Of a stretch of DNA of 64,000 nt, positions 25,037-35,925 are shown one piece after another. The stretch is taken from contig NZ_LT594785.1 of assembly GCF_900091705.1 (NCBI RefSeq), positions 1,468,858 through 1,532,857 on the forward strand, given 5' to 3'. This DNA comes from Clostridium mediterraneense. GTDB taxonomy: Bacteria > Bacillota > Clostridia > Clostridiales > Clostridiaceae. Under the pieces are notes generated by a model that made no database searches, had not been told where the DNA came from, and saw nothing but the letters and a program-made list of their open reading frames with translations. Both the position numbers and the translations under genes were made by a program. How positions within the stretch are numbered: position 1 is the stretch's first letter; each line of letters starts with the position of its first letter.

Positions 25037-25645
25037 ATGACTGAAAATATTAGTCAAAAGCAAAAAGAAATTTATGATTTTTTAGTTAAATATACTACTG
25101 AAAAAGGATATCCACCTTCAGTAAGAGAAATATGTTCTGCTGTTTCACTTAAATCAACATCAACAGTTCACGGACATTTAAAAAGACTTGAGAAAAAGGG
25201 ATTTATTTATAGAGATCCAACTAAACCAAGAGCATTGGAGATCTTAGAATTAAATAACTCAAAAAAAGAAATTTTAGATATCCCTATAGTAGGAAATGTA
25301 ACAGCTGGTTTACCTATATTAGCTACTGAAAATATAGAAGATACTTTTCAATTACCATTGAATTATGTTAAACATGATAAAGATTTATTTATATTAAAAG
25401 TACTAGGAACTAGTATGATAGAAGCTGGAATATTAGATGGAGATTTAGCAATAATAGAACAAACTAATGTAGCTCAAAATGGTGATATAGTAGTAGCTCT
25501 TATTGATAATGAAGCTACAATTAAGACCTTTTATAAGGAAAAGAATTTTTTTAGATTACAACCTGAAAATTCAACAATGGAGCCTATTATAGTTAATGAA
25601 TGTTCTATTTTAGGTAAATTGGTAGGTATATATAGAGAATATTAA
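25037..25645 (+). CDS. lexA: SOS repressor LexA
   Basis: The repressor of the DNA-damage response; it binds SOS boxes and self-cleaves when RecA filaments form. The 202 residues hold a winged-helix domain ([20 protein letters not shown], residues about 25-45) and an S24 peptidase domain. The Ala-Gly cleavage bond is in [11 protein letters not shown] near residue 90, the Ser nucleophile in [13 protein letters not shown] near residue 126, and the Lys in ATIKTFY near residue 163. A GTG at 25028 overlaps the GAGGTG ribosome binding site, so ATG 25037 is the start. An SOS box overlaps its promoter. Confidence 0.97.
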   Translation: MTENISQKQKEIYDFLVKYTTEKGYPPSVREICSAVSLKSTSTVHGHLKRLEKKGFIYRDPTKPRALEILELNNSKKEILDIPIVGNVTAGLPILATENIEDTFQLPLNYVKHDKDLFILKVLGTSMIEAGILDGDLAIIEQTNVAQNGDIVVALIDNEATIKTFYKEKNFFRLQPENSTMEPIIVNECSILGKLVGIYREY

Positions 25646-25646
25646 T

Positions 25647-25682
25647 AAAAAACCTTAGATATAAAATATCTAAGGTTTTTTA
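25647..25682. terminator. Terminator after lexA
   Basis: AAAAAACCTTAGATAT (25647-25662) pairs perfectly with its complement at 25666-25681 around AAA. The flanking A and T runs let it also serve the convergent GH113-like gene. Confidence 0.85.
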
Positions 25683-25724
25683 TATTAACTTTATTTTTAT
25701 AAAAATTAGAATTCTAAAAATAAA

Positions 25725-26765
25725 TCAATTCCAATTTTTAATAACTTTTTTACTTTCAAGGGATGGGTAAAATAGATGTGTATCATTATTTATACCGATA
25801 GAAAAAACAGAATATCCCTTAAACCATCTCTTATTTCCAAATACCTTTTTATAAGCCTCAAAACATCTTGCTTGCTCTTCTCCATTTATTATGTTAGAAC
25901 ACTCCGGATTCCATGGTTCCATAGCGGCTCCATCTTTTCTTGGAAAACCTAGTTCACCAAAATATATAGGTTTATTCCATTTTCTATAAAGTTGATAAAT
26001 TTGTTTATAAACATCTTGTTTTCTATTATAGCTAGTTGTACTATATAAATCAGAAACTAGTTCATTAACAGTATTAACTTGTTTATTACTTAACTCAAAA
26101 TAAGCTGCAATACTAATAAAATTAACATACTTAAAAACTTTATCATTAAGTATTTGTTTAAATCTATTATCATCATTTTTATCCCAAATAGCAGTTTTCC
26201 ACCACGATACTTTATAAGTAATATTACCTTTATAAATTTTCCTTACATTTTGTATAGTACTTATCCAATTATCCTCATATTTATCAAGCAAATTAAAATT
26301 AGATGCAACAATAACAGTATACACATTATATGGATTAGCAACTTGCTTTATTATTGGTGTTAGAATATCATCATTCCATTTTTTAAAAAATTCTTCTTTA
26401 TTATATGGATTATATTCTGTTTCACTTATAGAACCATTTTTTATCCAAGGATATGGTTCTATAATAATTTTAATTTTACTTCCTTGTAATTTTTTTATAA
26501 GCTCTATAGCCCTATCTAAACTCCATTTTTCAATTGTTATATTATTTGATGTTTTATCTGGAATATTAACTACAATTGGTATATTAATAGTATTTAAATT
26601 TAAAGATTTTATATCCTCTAATGCTTGATTAACACTATAATCAGTTGCTAAATCTCCTGATTTAATAATTTTATGATTATTTTTTATATTAAAAAATAAA
26701 TATAAAATTATTAAGATAATACTTAAAGTGATTATCCCTAATATAATAAATATTTTCTTTTTCAT
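25725..26765 (-). CDS. Membrane-anchored GH113-like TIM-barrel protein
   Basis: A 346-residue protein with one N-terminal transmembrane segment (residues about 4-27) and an extracellular domain that resembles glycoside hydrolase family 113 (beta-mannanase-like): KIKIIIEPYPWI, VSWWKTAIWDK, and IYFGELGFPRKDGAAMEPWNP, split near residues 270-290, with the presumed nucleophile Glu. The usual GTEL acid/base segment appears as VASNFNLL, so the acid/base Glu seems to be missing. It may bind rather than cleave glycans, or use another residue. TCCGTATAATATT-type leader; GGAGA precedes the ATG. Monocistronic. Confidence 0.72.
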   Translation of the reverse strand: MKKKIFIILGIITLSIILIILYLFFNIKNNHKIIKSGDLATDYSVNQALEDIKSLNLNTINIPIVVNIPDKTSNNITIEKWSLDRAIELIKKLQGSKIKIIIEPYPWIKNGSISETEYNPYNKEEFFKKWNDDILTPIIKQVANPYNVYTVIVASNFNLLDKYEDNWISTIQNVRKIYKGNITYKVSWWKTAIWDKNDDNRFKQILNDKVFKYVNFISIAAYFELSNKQVNTVNELVSDLYSTTSYNRKQDVYKQIYQLYRKWNKPIYFGELGFPRKDGAAMEPWNPECSNIINGEEQARCFEAYKKVFGNKRWFKGYSVFSIGINNDTHLFYPSLESKKVIKNWN

Positions 26766-26861
26766 AAAAATTCTCCGTATAATATTAATTAAATTTTACA
26801 TTACTTATATAGTGTACTAAATATATCTAACTTCTAAAAAATAATATATTCTTTTTTATAC

Positions 26862-26898
26862 AAAAAATAGAGATTATAACTTTATACTATAATCTCTA
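26862..26898 (-). terminator. Terminator after yccF
   Basis: TAGAGATTATA (26868-26878) with TATAATCTCTA (26888-26898); a T run follows on the minus strand. Confidence 0.8.
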
Positions 26899-26907
26899 TA
26901 AAATAAA

Positions 26908-27276
26908 TTATTTTGATATTACATCTTTCCCAAATGGCATTAATGAAAGTTTTGCAAGTTTTAATGATTGTTTAGCGAAAGGTATACCTACTATTGTTAT
27001 TGCTAAAACAATAGCTGTTGTTAAATTAGTTATAGCCATACCAAATCCACCAAAAATAAACCATAATATATTTAGAATTAAACTTACTGAACTATCACTA
27101 GTTGTAACAACTTCTTTACCAAATGGGAAAAATTGAAGTCTAGCTAATTTAAAACATTGTATTCCAACTGGAATACCTACAATTGTAATTGACCACAAAA
27201 CTCCAAAAAGTACCCAAAGCAATCCTTGAACACATCCACCAAAAATAAACCATAATATATTTCCTATTAGTCTCAT
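26908..27276 (-). CDS. yccF: YccF-family membrane protein
   Basis: A 122-residue inner-membrane protein of the YccF (DUF307) family, function unknown. It is an internal duplication: NILWFIFGG followed by ITIVGIPVGIQCFKLARL and PFGKEV in the first half, NILWFIFGG followed by ITIVGIPFAKQSLKLAKL and PFGKDV in the second, 63 codons apart. A 29-base exact direct repeat underlies it (27045-27073 and 27234-27262). GGGAGTG lies about 10 bases before the ATG. It follows the methionine gamma-lyase-like gene by 36 bases on the same strand and likely shares its transcript. Confidence 0.85.
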   Translation of the reverse strand: MRLIGNILWFIFGGCVQGLLWVLFGVLWSITIVGIPVGIQCFKLARLQFFPFGKEVVTTSDSSVSLILNILWFIFGGFGMAITNLTTAIVLAITIVGIPFAKQSLKLAKLSLMPFGKDVISK

Positions 27277-27312
27277 CTATAACGTCACTCCCTAATTTAA
27301 TCACTTATTATA

Positions 27313-28596
27313 TTATTCAATTATATTGTTTAATGCTATTAAAATACCTATCTTAGCATGATCAAAAGTTAATCCCCCTTGAAGATATGCTATATATGGT
27401 TCTCTTATTGGAGCATCAGCAGATAATTCTATTGATGATCCTTGTATAAATGCACCAGCAGCCATTATAACTTCATCTTCATATCCAGGCATTGCCCATG
27501 GTTCACATTCTACAAATGAATCTATAGGTGATCCTTTTTGTATCCCTTTGCAAAATTGTATAAGTTTATCTTTATCTCCAAATTTAATAGCTTGAATTAT
27601 ATCACTTCTTTTATCATTATATTTTGGAAGAACTTCAAATCCAGCTAATTCCATTATTCTTGAACATAAAACTGCTCCTTTAACAGCTTCCATAGCTATA
27701 TGAGGAGCTAAGAATAAACCTTGATAGAACTCTCTCATTACATTAAATGTTGCACCACATTCAGCCCCTATACCAGCTGCTGTTAATCTATATGCCGCTT
27801 GATCTACATACTCTTCTTTTCCTACTATATAGCCACCAGTTTGTGAAATTCCTCCACCTATATTTTTGATAAGTGATCCTGCCATTAAATCAGCACCAAC
27901 TTCTGTAGGCTCTTTAATATCTATAAATTCACCATAGCAATTATCTACAAATACTATTACATCATTTCTAACTGCTTTTATTTCTCTTATTGCCTCTTCA
28001 AGTTCTTCTATTAAAAACGCATTTCTCCATCCATATCCAGTAGATCTTTGCATATGTACTAGAGTTATACTTTTATCTTCAATTAAAGCTTTTTTTACTG
28101 ATTCAATATCTATCTTACCATCTATTAAATCAACTTGTTTATAAGAAACACCATATTCTTTTAATGATCCAACTTTTTTTGTATTTTCATTTATTCCTAT
28201 TAATGTATGTAATGTATCATACGGACTTCCCGTGGCAGCTAATATTGTATTACCTGGTCTAAGGTTACCAAATAAAGCTGCTCCTATAGCATGAGTTCCA
28301 CTTACGAAATGTGGTCTTACCAACGCTTTCTCACATTTAAATATATTAGCGTAAACTAAATCAAAAGTATCTCTACCTATATCTCCATACCCATATCCTG
28401 TTGAATTAGTAAAATGAGAATCCGAAACCTTCTCATCTTGAAATGCTTTTAATACCTTTAACTGATTAAATTCTCTTATATCATCATAATTTTTAAAGCT
28501 TTCTTTAACATCATTAATAGCTTTATTATATAAATCAATTGTTTTATCTTTTAAATTATAAGTTGATTTTAATAAACCAGCTGTTTGATTAATCAA
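27313..28596 (-). CDS. Methionine gamma-lyase-family (aluminium resistance) PLP protein
   Basis: A 427-residue PLP-dependent protein of the Met_gamma_lyase family often labelled aluminium resistance protein; the true reaction is uncertain. Visible are the glycine-rich cofactor region FVSGTHAIGAALFGNL near residue 98, VFVDNCYGEF with the PLP aspartate near residue 215, and the lysine region MAGSLIKNIGGGISQTGGY near residue 238. The start is TTG 28596 with GGGGGTG 8 bases upstream. It sits just after miaA, but a terminator separates them. In clostridia this gene commonly neighbours mutSL-miaA. Confidence 0.87.
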   Translation of the reverse strand: MINQTAGLLKSTYNLKDKTIDLYNKAINDVKESFKNYDDIREFNQLKVLKAFQDEKVSDSHFTNSTGYGYGDIGRDTFDLVYANIFKCEKALVRPHFVSGTHAIGAALFGNLRPGNTILAATGSPYDTLHTLIGINENTKKVGSLKEYGVSYKQVDLIDGKIDIESVKKALIEDKSITLVHMQRSTGYGWRNAFLIEELEEAIREIKAVRNDVIVFVDNCYGEFIDIKEPTEVGADLMAGSLIKNIGGGISQTGGYIVGKEEYVDQAAYRLTAAGIGAECGATFNVMREFYQGLFLAPHIAMEAVKGAVLCSRIMELAGFEVLPKYNDKRSDIIQAIKFGDKDKLIQFCKGIQKGSPIDSFVECEPWAMPGYEDEVIMAAGAFIQGSSIELSADAPIREPYIAYLQGGLTFDHAKIGILIALNNIIE

Positions 28597-28654
28597 AAAA
28601 ACACCCCCGTAACTTTTATTATGTCTATTTCATAAATTATATTAGCATAGCAAA

Positions 28655-28689
28655 CAAAAATAGGCAAATCTCATAATTAATTTGCCTAT
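28655..28689 (-). terminator. Terminator of the mutS-mutL-miaA operon
   Basis: ATAGGCAAAT (28660-28669) with ATTTGCCTAT (28680-28689); TATTTTTGT follows on the minus strand. Confidence 0.8.
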
Positions 28690-28697
28690 CTTTGTAA

Positions 28698-29624
28698 TTA
28701 TTTAATATTATTAATTATCATATTGATAATTTCATTTTCATCTTTAAAATCATCTTTATTTATAAATATAGCCCTTGGATCTTTTTTAAACCAAGTTAAT
28801 TGTCGTTTAGCATAATTTCTACTACCTTGTTTTATATCATCTATAGCCTGCTCTAAGCTAATTTTATTATCTAAATAATTTAAAATTTCTTTATAACCTA
28901 TGCCTTTCATAGATTGCATATCACTATTTAAACCAAGTGATTTAAGATATTTAACTTCATCTAAAAGTCCTTTTTCAATCATTATATCTACTCTATCATT
29001 AATCCTATTATAAAGTTTTTGTCTATCTAAATTTAAAACATAATAATTAATATTGAATTTAGATTTATATATACTTTCTTCTTCCTTAAATGAGCTAAAT
29101 GGTCTACCTGTCTCTTTATATACCTCTAAAGCTCTAATTACTCTTTTTTGATTATTAGGATGAATATTATTAAAACTTTCTATATCAATATCTTTCAATA
29201 ACCCATGTATATATATATTACCTTTTTCATTAGCTAATTTAATTAGTTCTTGTCTGTACTCTTCATTTTTATTTCCCTCAGCAAAATTCATAGTACATAT
29301 TATAGAATTTATATAAAGGCCTGTTCCACCTACTAAGATAGGAAGTTTCCCTCTCCTTTGTATATCATCAATAGTCTTAAGTGCTAAATCTTTAAATTCA
29401 GATACACTAAATTCATCCTTAGGATCTATAAAATCTATTAGATGATGAACTACCCCTTGCATTTCCTCTTTTGTAATTTTTGCAGAACCTATATCCATAT
29501 ACTTGTAAATTTGCATTGAATCAGTAGATATTATTTCTCCATTTAATCTTTTTGCTAATTCTATAGAAATGGATGTCTTTCCAACTGCAGTTGGTCCTGC
29601 TATTATTAATAAATTATTATTCAT
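28698..29624 (-). CDS. miaA: tRNA dimethylallyltransferase
   Basis: This enzyme adds a dimethylallyl group to N6 of A37 in tRNAs that read codons starting with U. The 308 residues carry the P-loop [18 protein letters not shown], then [18 protein letters not shown], the prenyl-binding region [11 protein letters not shown] near residue 101 and [11 protein letters not shown] near the C terminus. It follows mutL by 14 bases with AAGGAG before the ATG. MiaB, encoded upstream of mutS, performs the next step on the same base. Confidence 0.97.
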   Translation of the reverse strand: MNNNLLIIAGPTAVGKTSISIELAKRLNGEIISTDSMQIYKYMDIGSAKITKEEMQGVVHHLIDFIDPKDEFSVSEFKDLALKTIDDIQRRGKLPILVGGTGLYINSIICTMNFAEGNKNEEYRQELIKLANEKGNIYIHGLLKDIDIESFNNIHPNNQKRVIRALEVYKETGRPFSSFKEEESIYKSKFNINYYVLNLDRQKLYNRINDRVDIMIEKGLLDEVKYLKSLGLNSDMQSMKGIGYKEILNYLDNKISLEQAIDDIKQGSRNYAKRQLTWFKKDPRAIFINKDDFKDENEIINMIINNIK

Positions 29625-29638
29625 TAAATTTCTTCTCC

Positions 29639-31549
29639 TTAAACGATTCTTTTAAACATTTTATCTATTTCATAACTAGAAAACTTTAGTATAGTAGGTC
29701 TTCCATGAGGGCAATGAAATGGATCATCTAGATATCTTAAATCGTATAATAATTTTTCCATCTCATCTCTTGAAAGTTCATCATTTGCTTTTACAGCTGC
29801 CTTACATGCTAAATTAGCTATTTTATTATACTTAACTTCCACAGTCCTACCACTTCCTAAATTCTTAAGATTATCTAAAATTGATAAAAAGAATTGTTTA
29901 GCATCAAGTTTACCTAAGAAATATGGAACCTCACTAAGTTTTATAGAACTTAATCCAAAACTTTCAACTTTAAATCCTGCACAAGAGAAAATATCACTAT
30001 TTTCTTCATAATATCCATAATCATTTAAAGATAATTCTATAATAATTGGAACTATAAGAGGTTGTATTATTAATGTATTATCCTCAATAGATTTTAAATA
30101 TTTCTCAAATAAAAGTCTTTCATGTGCTGCATGCTGATCTATTAAATATAACGTAGCTTCTTTTTCAGCTATTATATAAGTTTTATTATATTGTCCTATT
30201 ATATTTAATATAGGAAATTTAGGTATATTACTTTCTTCTCTTGAATATCCTGCATAAATACTAGTTTCATAATTTTTATTACTTTCTTCCCTTACAAATT
30301 CAGTATTCTCTTTAATATTATCCATATAATTAAGGGTGTCCTTATATTCTTCCTTTACGGGTTGTAAATTTTCATTAGATACTATACTTATAGGCATATT
30401 ATCTATATTTATTTTTCTTTCCTTATATAACCCTTCAACATTTTTAAGATTTTCTTCTAATCTATTTAATTCTTCTAATCTTTTTTCAAAAGATACCTGA
30501 GTTACTTCTTCTTGTTTTTTCTCTTCTTTTAGAAACTCATCTCCCGAAAAATCTTTTCTTATAAAATCTCCTAGAACCTTATGTATAGCAGAGAATATAA
30601 CAGAAAATACCTCTTTATCATTTCTAAATTTTATTTCTGATTTAGCTGGATGGACATTGACATCTATAAGTTCAGGATAAACTTCTATAAATAAAACAAA
30701 AAAAGGATACTTATCTCCTGTATTAAAAGATTTATATGCATTTTCTACAGCCACTGATAGAGTTCTATTTTTTATATATCTCTTATTTACAAAAATACTT
30801 TGATTATTTCTAGATTTTCTAGCAAGTGAATCTTTTCCTATATATCCATAGACAGTTACTGTATCACCTGAATTTTCAAAATATAATAATTCATTTGCTG
30901 TATTTTTACTATATATACTTCTAATAGAGTCAATTAGCTTACCTGTACCATAAGTCTGTAAAACTTTCTTTCTATTATTAAAAAGTGTAAAAGCTATATT
31001 GGGATTTGCTAGAGCTATTCTACCTATTAAATCATTTATCATAGCTGCTTCCCTAGAAGCTGTTTTTAAAAATTTCTTTCTTGCTGGTATATTAAAAAAT
31101 AAATCTCTTACTTCTATTATTGTTCCTAGATTAGTACCTATTTCACCATCATAAAGGACTTTACCACCTTCTATATGTATTTCCCAACCATTATCCTCAT
31201 CTAATGTTTTAGATTTCATATTCACTTTAGAAACCGATGAAATAGATGGCAAAGCTTCTCCCCTAAATCCTAATGTGTTTATTCTATATATATCTTCTAT
31301 ATTATTAATTTTAGATGTAGCGTGAGGTAAAAATGCTTTTTTTAAATCTTCATTTAATATACCTATTCCATCATCTATAACTCTTATTAAGGATATACCT
31401 CCTTCTTCAATTTCAATAGTTATATTTTTACTTTCTGCATCAATAGAATTTTCAACTAATTCTTTAACAACAGAAGAGGGACGCTCTACTACCTCTCCTG
31501 CTGCTATTTGATTAGAAGTGTGTTGATCTAATAAATTTATTCTATTCAA
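29639..31549 (-). CDS. mutL: DNA mismatch repair protein MutL
   Basis: A GHKL ATPase that links MutS to strand incision. The N-terminal domain shows [26 protein letters not shown] and [14 protein letters not shown] variable linker covers about residues 335-445. The C-terminal domain has the endonuclease motif [14 protein letters not shown] near residue 473 plus [12 protein letters not shown] and FHCPHGRPT, so this is a nicking-type MutL of an organism without MutH. The start is TTG 31549; GGTGT-type binding site just upstream. It follows mutS by 17 bases. The 636 residues are normal. Confidence 0.97.
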   Translation of the reverse strand: MNRINLLDQHTSNQIAAGEVVERPSSVVKELVENSIDAESKNITIEIEEGGISLIRVIDDGIGILNEDLKKAFLPHATSKINNIEDIYRINTLGFRGEALPSISSVSKVNMKSKTLDEDNGWEIHIEGGKVLYDGEIGTNLGTIIEVRDLFFNIPARKKFLKTASREAAMINDLIGRIALANPNIAFTLFNNRKKVLQTYGTGKLIDSIRSIYSKNTANELLYFENSGDTVTVYGYIGKDSLARKSRNNQSIFVNKRYIKNRTLSVAVENAYKSFNTGDKYPFFVLFIEVYPELIDVNVHPAKSEIKFRNDKEVFSVIFSAIHKVLGDFIRKDFSGDEFLKEEKKQEEVTQVSFEKRLEELNRLEENLKNVEGLYKERKINIDNMPISIVSNENLQPVKEEYKDTLNYMDNIKENTEFVREESNKNYETSIYAGYSREESNIPKFPILNIIGQYNKTYIIAEKEATLYLIDQHAAHERLLFEKYLKSIEDNTLIIQPLIVPIIIELSLNDYGYYEENSDIFSCAGFKVESFGLSSIKLSEVPYFLGKLDAKQFFLSILDNLKNLGSGRTVEVKYNKIANLACKAAVKANDELSRDEMEKLLYDLRYLDDPFHCPHGRPTILKFSSYEIDKMFKRIV

Positions 31550-31566
31550 AACACCACATCCTTAAA

Positions 31567-34275
31567 TTATTTTATTTTTTTTGCATCTTTACATAAATTA
31601 TATAATGTATTCATAGCATCCATTGGAGTAAGAGACATTATATCTAGTTGAGCTAATTCTTTTATTAAATTATCTTTTTCTATGGACATAAAGTCTAATT
31701 GAATATCTAAATTATCAGATTTTTCTTTTACCTGATCACTAATATCCTTCTTTGAATTACTTACTTCAATAATAGCTATTTCCTCTTCTATTTCTGAGAA
31801 TTCACTTGGAACAATTTGCATTTCAACTTTTTCTTTTATATCATTATTATTTAATTCTTTTTTTTCTACTTTAATTTCTACTGAATTATTTTCTAACCCA
31901 CTTAATATCTCTTTAGCTCTATTTATAACATTATTAGGTACCCCTGCTAGTTTAGCAACCTCAATACCATATGATTGATCTGCACCACCACTAATTATTT
32001 TTCTAAGGAATATTATATTTTCATCTATCTCTTTCACAGAAACAGAATAATTTTTAACTCCTTCTATTAAACCTTCTAATTTTGTTAATTCATGATAGTG
32101 AGTTGCAAATAAAGTTTTACATTTTATTTTACTAGAAATATACTCTATAACTGCCCATGCTATACTAAGTCCATCATATGTGGATGTTCCTCTTCCTACT
32201 TCATCAAGTAGAACTAAGCTGTTAGAAGTTGCATTTTTAAGAATATTTGAAACTTCCCACATTTCTACCATAAATGTAGATTTACCACCTGCTAAATCGT
32301 CTGAAGCTCCTATTCTTGTAAAAACTTTATCACATATAGAAATATTAGCCTCTTTAGCTGGAACAAATGATCCTAGTTGAGCCATTATAGTTATTAAAGC
32401 TACTTGTCTCATATATGTTGACTTACCAGCCATATTAGGACCTGTTATAAGAAGCATTTGATTATCTTTATCATCAACTATAGTATTATTAGATATAAAT
32501 TCTCCTTTATCAATCACTTTTTCTACAACTGGATGTCTACCTTCCTTTATATCTATAACTCCATTTTCATTTATAATAGGCTTAACATAGTTATTTTCTA
32601 TAGCTATTAAAGCAAATGTAGATAAAACATCTATTTCTCCTAAAATTTTCGCTGTCTTTTGTAATCTTGAAATTTCTTGTTCAACTTTATTTCTTATATC
32701 AATAAACAATTCATATTCTAATTTAGTTAATTTATCCTCTGCACCAAGAATTTCTTCTTCAATTTTTTTTAATTCTTGAGTTATAAATCTTTCAGCATTA
32801 GCAAGTGTCTGTTTTCTTACATAACGGCCCTCTGGTATTGAGGAATAATTAGATTTAGAAATTTCTATATAATATCCAAATACCTTATTGTAACCAACCT
32901 TTAATGATTTAATCCCAGTAAATTCTCTTTCTCTATTTTCTAAAGATGCTATCCATTGTTTCCCATTAAATTTAGCTTCTCTTAATCTATCAACTTCAGC
33001 ATTATATCCACTTTTTATTATATTTCCATCTTTTATAGTAAGAGCAGGATCTTCTATTATAGAATTTTCTAATAATATCTTAATATCTTCTAATTCATCT
33101 AAATTTTCAAAATAATTCTTTAGCATTTTAGAATTGCAAGATGATAATTGTTTTTTTATTTCTGGAACCTTTTCTAAAGATATTTTTAAGGAGTTTAAAT
33201 CTTTACCATTTACATTTTGATTAGATATTTTCCCAACTATACGTTCAATATCATAAATATTTTTTAATAATTCCCTTAAATCTTCATTAAAATAAACTTT
33301 ATTTTTTAATTCTTCTACTGCTTCTAATCTATTCTCTATCTTTGTCTTAACTATTAAAGGCTCTTCTATCCATCTTCTTAATGTTCTACCTCCCATTGAA
33401 GTAGCACTCTTATCCATAACCCAAATAAGACTTCCTTTTTTACTCTTTTCCTTTAAACTTTCTACTAATTCTAAATTTCTTCTAGAGTTACTATCTATAG
33501 TCATATAATTAACTATATAATATCTCTCTAATACATTTATATTAGATAAATTCATTTTTTGAGTATCAAATATATATTTTAATAATACTCCTGAAGATTT
33601 AATACAGTAAGTATCTAGTTCTTCAATAGCTTGTGGTGTGAATTTTTCTCTCAACTCCTCTATTGTAGCTATATCTTCATCATAATTTCTAGTTGTTATA
33701 AGTGCAGGTATATTATGTTTTATTATTTTTAATAATTCAACTGACATACCAGAATCAACTAAAATTTCTTTAGGAGAAATTTTAGATAATTCATCTAAAA
33801 GTAATGATGAATTATTCTTAAATGAAGTAACTTTAAACTCACCAGTTAATATATCTGAAGAGGCTATTGATAGAAAATCATTTTCTTCAACTATAACTGA
33901 TATATATGTATTCATATATTGTTCATTATTTTCATCAACAAAAGTACCAGGTGTTATAACTTTTATAACATCTCTTTTTACTATTCCTTTAGCTACTGAT
34001 ACATCTTCAACCTGCTCGCATATAGCAACTTTATATCCTTTGGCTATTAGTCTTGATATATATCCTTTAGATGAATGAAACGGTACCCCACACATAGGAG
34101 CTCTTTCTTTTAATCCACAATCTCTACCTGTTAATACAAGCTCTAATTCTCTAGATGCTGTTTTTGCATCTTCAAAGAACATTTCATAAAAATCTCCTAA
34201 TCTAAAAAATAATATACAATCTTTATATCTATCTTTAATTTCTAAATATTGTCTCATCATGGGAGTTAACGCCAT
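31567..34275 (-). CDS. mutS: DNA mismatch repair protein MutS
   Basis: The mismatch-recognising ATPase, 902 residues. The N-terminal mismatch-binding motif is [17 protein letters not shown] (Phe-x-Glu near residue 30), and the clamp and lever regions fill the middle. The ATPase has the Walker [14 protein letters not shown] near residue 610, [16 protein letters not shown] and the Walker [16 protein letters not shown]. The C-terminal tail after about residue 810 is low-complexity and acidic, then [15 protein letters not shown] as in other clostridia. GGAGGCG lies before the ATG. First gene of mutS-mutL-miaA. Confidence 0.98.
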   Translation of the reverse strand: MALTPMMRQYLEIKDRYKDCILFFRLGDFYEMFFEDAKTASRELELVLTGRDCGLKERAPMCGVPFHSSKGYISRLIAKGYKVAICEQVEDVSVAKGIVKRDVIKVITPGTFVDENNEQYMNTYISVIVEENDFLSIASSDILTGEFKVTSFKNNSSLLLDELSKISPKEILVDSGMSVELLKIIKHNIPALITTRNYDEDIATIEELREKFTPQAIEELDTYCIKSSGVLLKYIFDTQKMNLSNINVLERYYIVNYMTIDSNSRRNLELVESLKEKSKKGSLIWVMDKSATSMGGRTLRRWIEEPLIVKTKIENRLEAVEELKNKVYFNEDLRELLKNIYDIERIVGKISNQNVNGKDLNSLKISLEKVPEIKKQLSSCNSKMLKNYFENLDELEDIKILLENSIIEDPALTIKDGNIIKSGYNAEVDRLREAKFNGKQWIASLENREREFTGIKSLKVGYNKVFGYYIEISKSNYSSIPEGRYVRKQTLANAERFITQELKKIEEEILGAEDKLTKLEYELFIDIRNKVEQEISRLQKTAKILGEIDVLSTFALIAIENNYVKPIINENGVIDIKEGRHPVVEKVIDKGEFISNNTIVDDKDNQMLLITGPNMAGKSTYMRQVALITIMAQLGSFVPAKEANISICDKVFTRIGASDDLAGGKSTFMVEMWEVSNILKNATSNSLVLLDEVGRGTSTYDGLSIAWAVIEYISSKIKCKTLFATHYHELTKLEGLIEGVKNYSVSVKEIDENIIFLRKIISGGADQSYGIEVAKLAGVPNNVINRAKEILSGLENNSVEIKVEKKELNNNDIKEKVEMQIVPSEFSEIEEEIAIIEVSNSKKDISDQVKEKSDNLDIQLDFMSIEKDNLIKELAQLDIMSLTPMDAMNTLYNLCKDAKKIK

Positions 34276-34353
34276 ATTTTCGCCTCCATTTTATAAAAGT
34301 AATAATAATAATACATTTTACACTAATTATTAAATTTTATCTATTTATATATG

Positions 34354-34383
34354 AAAATAGGATAGAGTATATTTTCTATCCTA
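34354..34383 (-). terminator. Terminator after miaB
   Basis: TAGGATAGA (34358-34366) with TCTATCCTA (34375-34383); TTTT follows on the minus strand. It separates miaB from mutS. Confidence 0.75.
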
Positions 34384-34395
34384 CCAAAAATTATA

Positions 34396-35769
34396 TTATA
34401 AAACCTCTCCATATAAAGAAAAAGCTTTTGCTTTTGTAACCTTTATATTTACAAGCTTTCCTATTAAACTTTTATCACCAATAAAGTTAATAAGTTTACC
34501 ATTTCTAATTCTACCACTTAAAATTTTATTATTATTTTTACTTAATCCTTCAACTAAAACTTCAACTATTTGTCCTTCATAGGTTAAATTACTTGAAATT
34601 GCATTATTATTAACAACTTCTAATAGTTTATTAAATCTTTTATGTTTAATACTATCCTCTATTTGATTAGTCATTCTATCTGCAGGAGTATAATTTCTTC
34701 TTGAATATATAAAAGTAAATGCTGAATCATATTTAACCTCTTTTACTAGCTCTAAAGTATCATTAAAGTCCTTTTCACTTTCCCCAGGGAACCCTACTAT
34801 TATATCAGTTGTTATACTTACACCAGGTATTTCATTTCTTATTTTTCTTATAATCTCTAAATATTGTTCTCTTGTATAATGTCTATTCATGTCCTTTAAA
34901 ATTTTATTTGATCCACTTTGTACTGGTAAATGTATTTGCTCACAAACTTTATCACATTCTTTTATAGCCTTAATAAGGCTATCACTTATATCTTTAGGAT
35001 GTGAAGTCATAAATCTTATTCTTTCTAATCCATCTATCTTATTAATTCTTCTAAGTAATTCAGCAAAATTAATTTGCTCATCTAAACCTTTCCCATAAGA
35101 ATTAACATTTTGTCCAAGTAACGTTATTTCTTTATAACCTTTTGAAACTAAATCTATAATTTCTCTCTCTATTTCTTCAGGTTTTCTACTTCGTTCTCTT
35201 CCTCTTACATATGGAACTATACAATATGTACAAAAATTATTACAGCCATACATAATAGTAACAAATGCTTTTATATCACTTTTTCTATCTATAGGTATAC
35301 CTTCTATTATACCTTCTTCTTTATTCTTAATTTCTTTTATTTGTATTTTTTCTTGAATAACTCTATTTAAGTATTCAGGAAACTTATAAGAATTATGTGT
35401 ACCAAAGATAATATCAACAAAAGGATATTTAAATAAAATCTTATCTGCCATTTCTTTTTGTTGCATCATACATCCACATATTGCTATAACAGTATTAGGA
35501 TTTTTTTTCTTTAACTTTTTTAACTCTCCTAGGTTTCCTAAAACTTTATTTTCTGCATTTTCTCTTACACAACAAGTATTAAGTATTACTATATCAGCAT
35601 CATCTTTTTTATCTGTTTCTATATAATCTATGGCCTTTAACATACCTGATAATTTTTCTGAATCCTCTTCATTCATTTGACACCCATATGTTTCAATAAA
35701 AAAAGTTTTTTCTATCCTAATTTCTTCTTTAGCTCTATTAGTTTTCTCTTCAATAATATTTTTTAACAT
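34396..35769 (-). CDS. miaB: tRNA-2-methylthio-N6-dimethylallyladenosine synthase
   Basis: A radical-SAM methylthiotransferase that converts i6A37 to ms2i6A37. Of 457 residues, the N-terminal UPF0004 domain supplies three Fe-S cysteines ([33 protein letters not shown]). The radical-SAM motif is [20 protein letters not shown] near residue 174. A TRAM domain ends the protein (about 390-457). AGGGGG precedes the ATG. It lies upstream of mutS on the same strand, with a terminator between them, so MiaA and MiaB are encoded around mutSL. Confidence 0.97.
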   Translation of the reverse strand: MLKNIIEEKTNRAKEEIRIEKTFFIETYGCQMNEEDSEKLSGMLKAIDYIETDKKDDADIVILNTCCVRENAENKVLGNLGELKKLKKKNPNTVIAICGCMMQQKEMADKILFKYPFVDIIFGTHNSYKFPEYLNRVIQEKIQIKEIKNKEEGIIEGIPIDRKSDIKAFVTIMYGCNNFCTYCIVPYVRGRERSRKPEEIEREIIDLVSKGYKEITLLGQNVNSYGKGLDEQINFAELLRRINKIDGLERIRFMTSHPKDISDSLIKAIKECDKVCEQIHLPVQSGSNKILKDMNRHYTREQYLEIIRKIRNEIPGVSITTDIIVGFPGESEKDFNDTLELVKEVKYDSAFTFIYSRRNYTPADRMTNQIEDSIKHKRFNKLLEVVNNNAISSNLTYEGQIVEVLVEGLSKNNNKILSGRIRNGKLINFIGDKSLIGKLVNIKVTKAKAFSLYGEVL

Positions 35770-35887
35770 TAAAATCCCCCTATTTCAACCAACTTATATA
35801 TAAAATTTAGCATAAAATATATATATTTACAAATTATAAGTTTAAAAAAGTTTTAACTTATGAAACCTTTTGTATATAACTTTGTAT

Positions 35888-35925
35888 AAAAAAATAAAAT
35901 CTTAGTATTATAACTAAGATTTTAT
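35888..35925 (-). terminator. Terminator after GNAT gene
   Basis: ATAAAATCTTAGT (35894-35906) pairs with ACTAAGATTTTAT (35913-35925). The stem includes the stop codon of the GNAT gene; T run on the minus strand. Confidence 0.8.
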
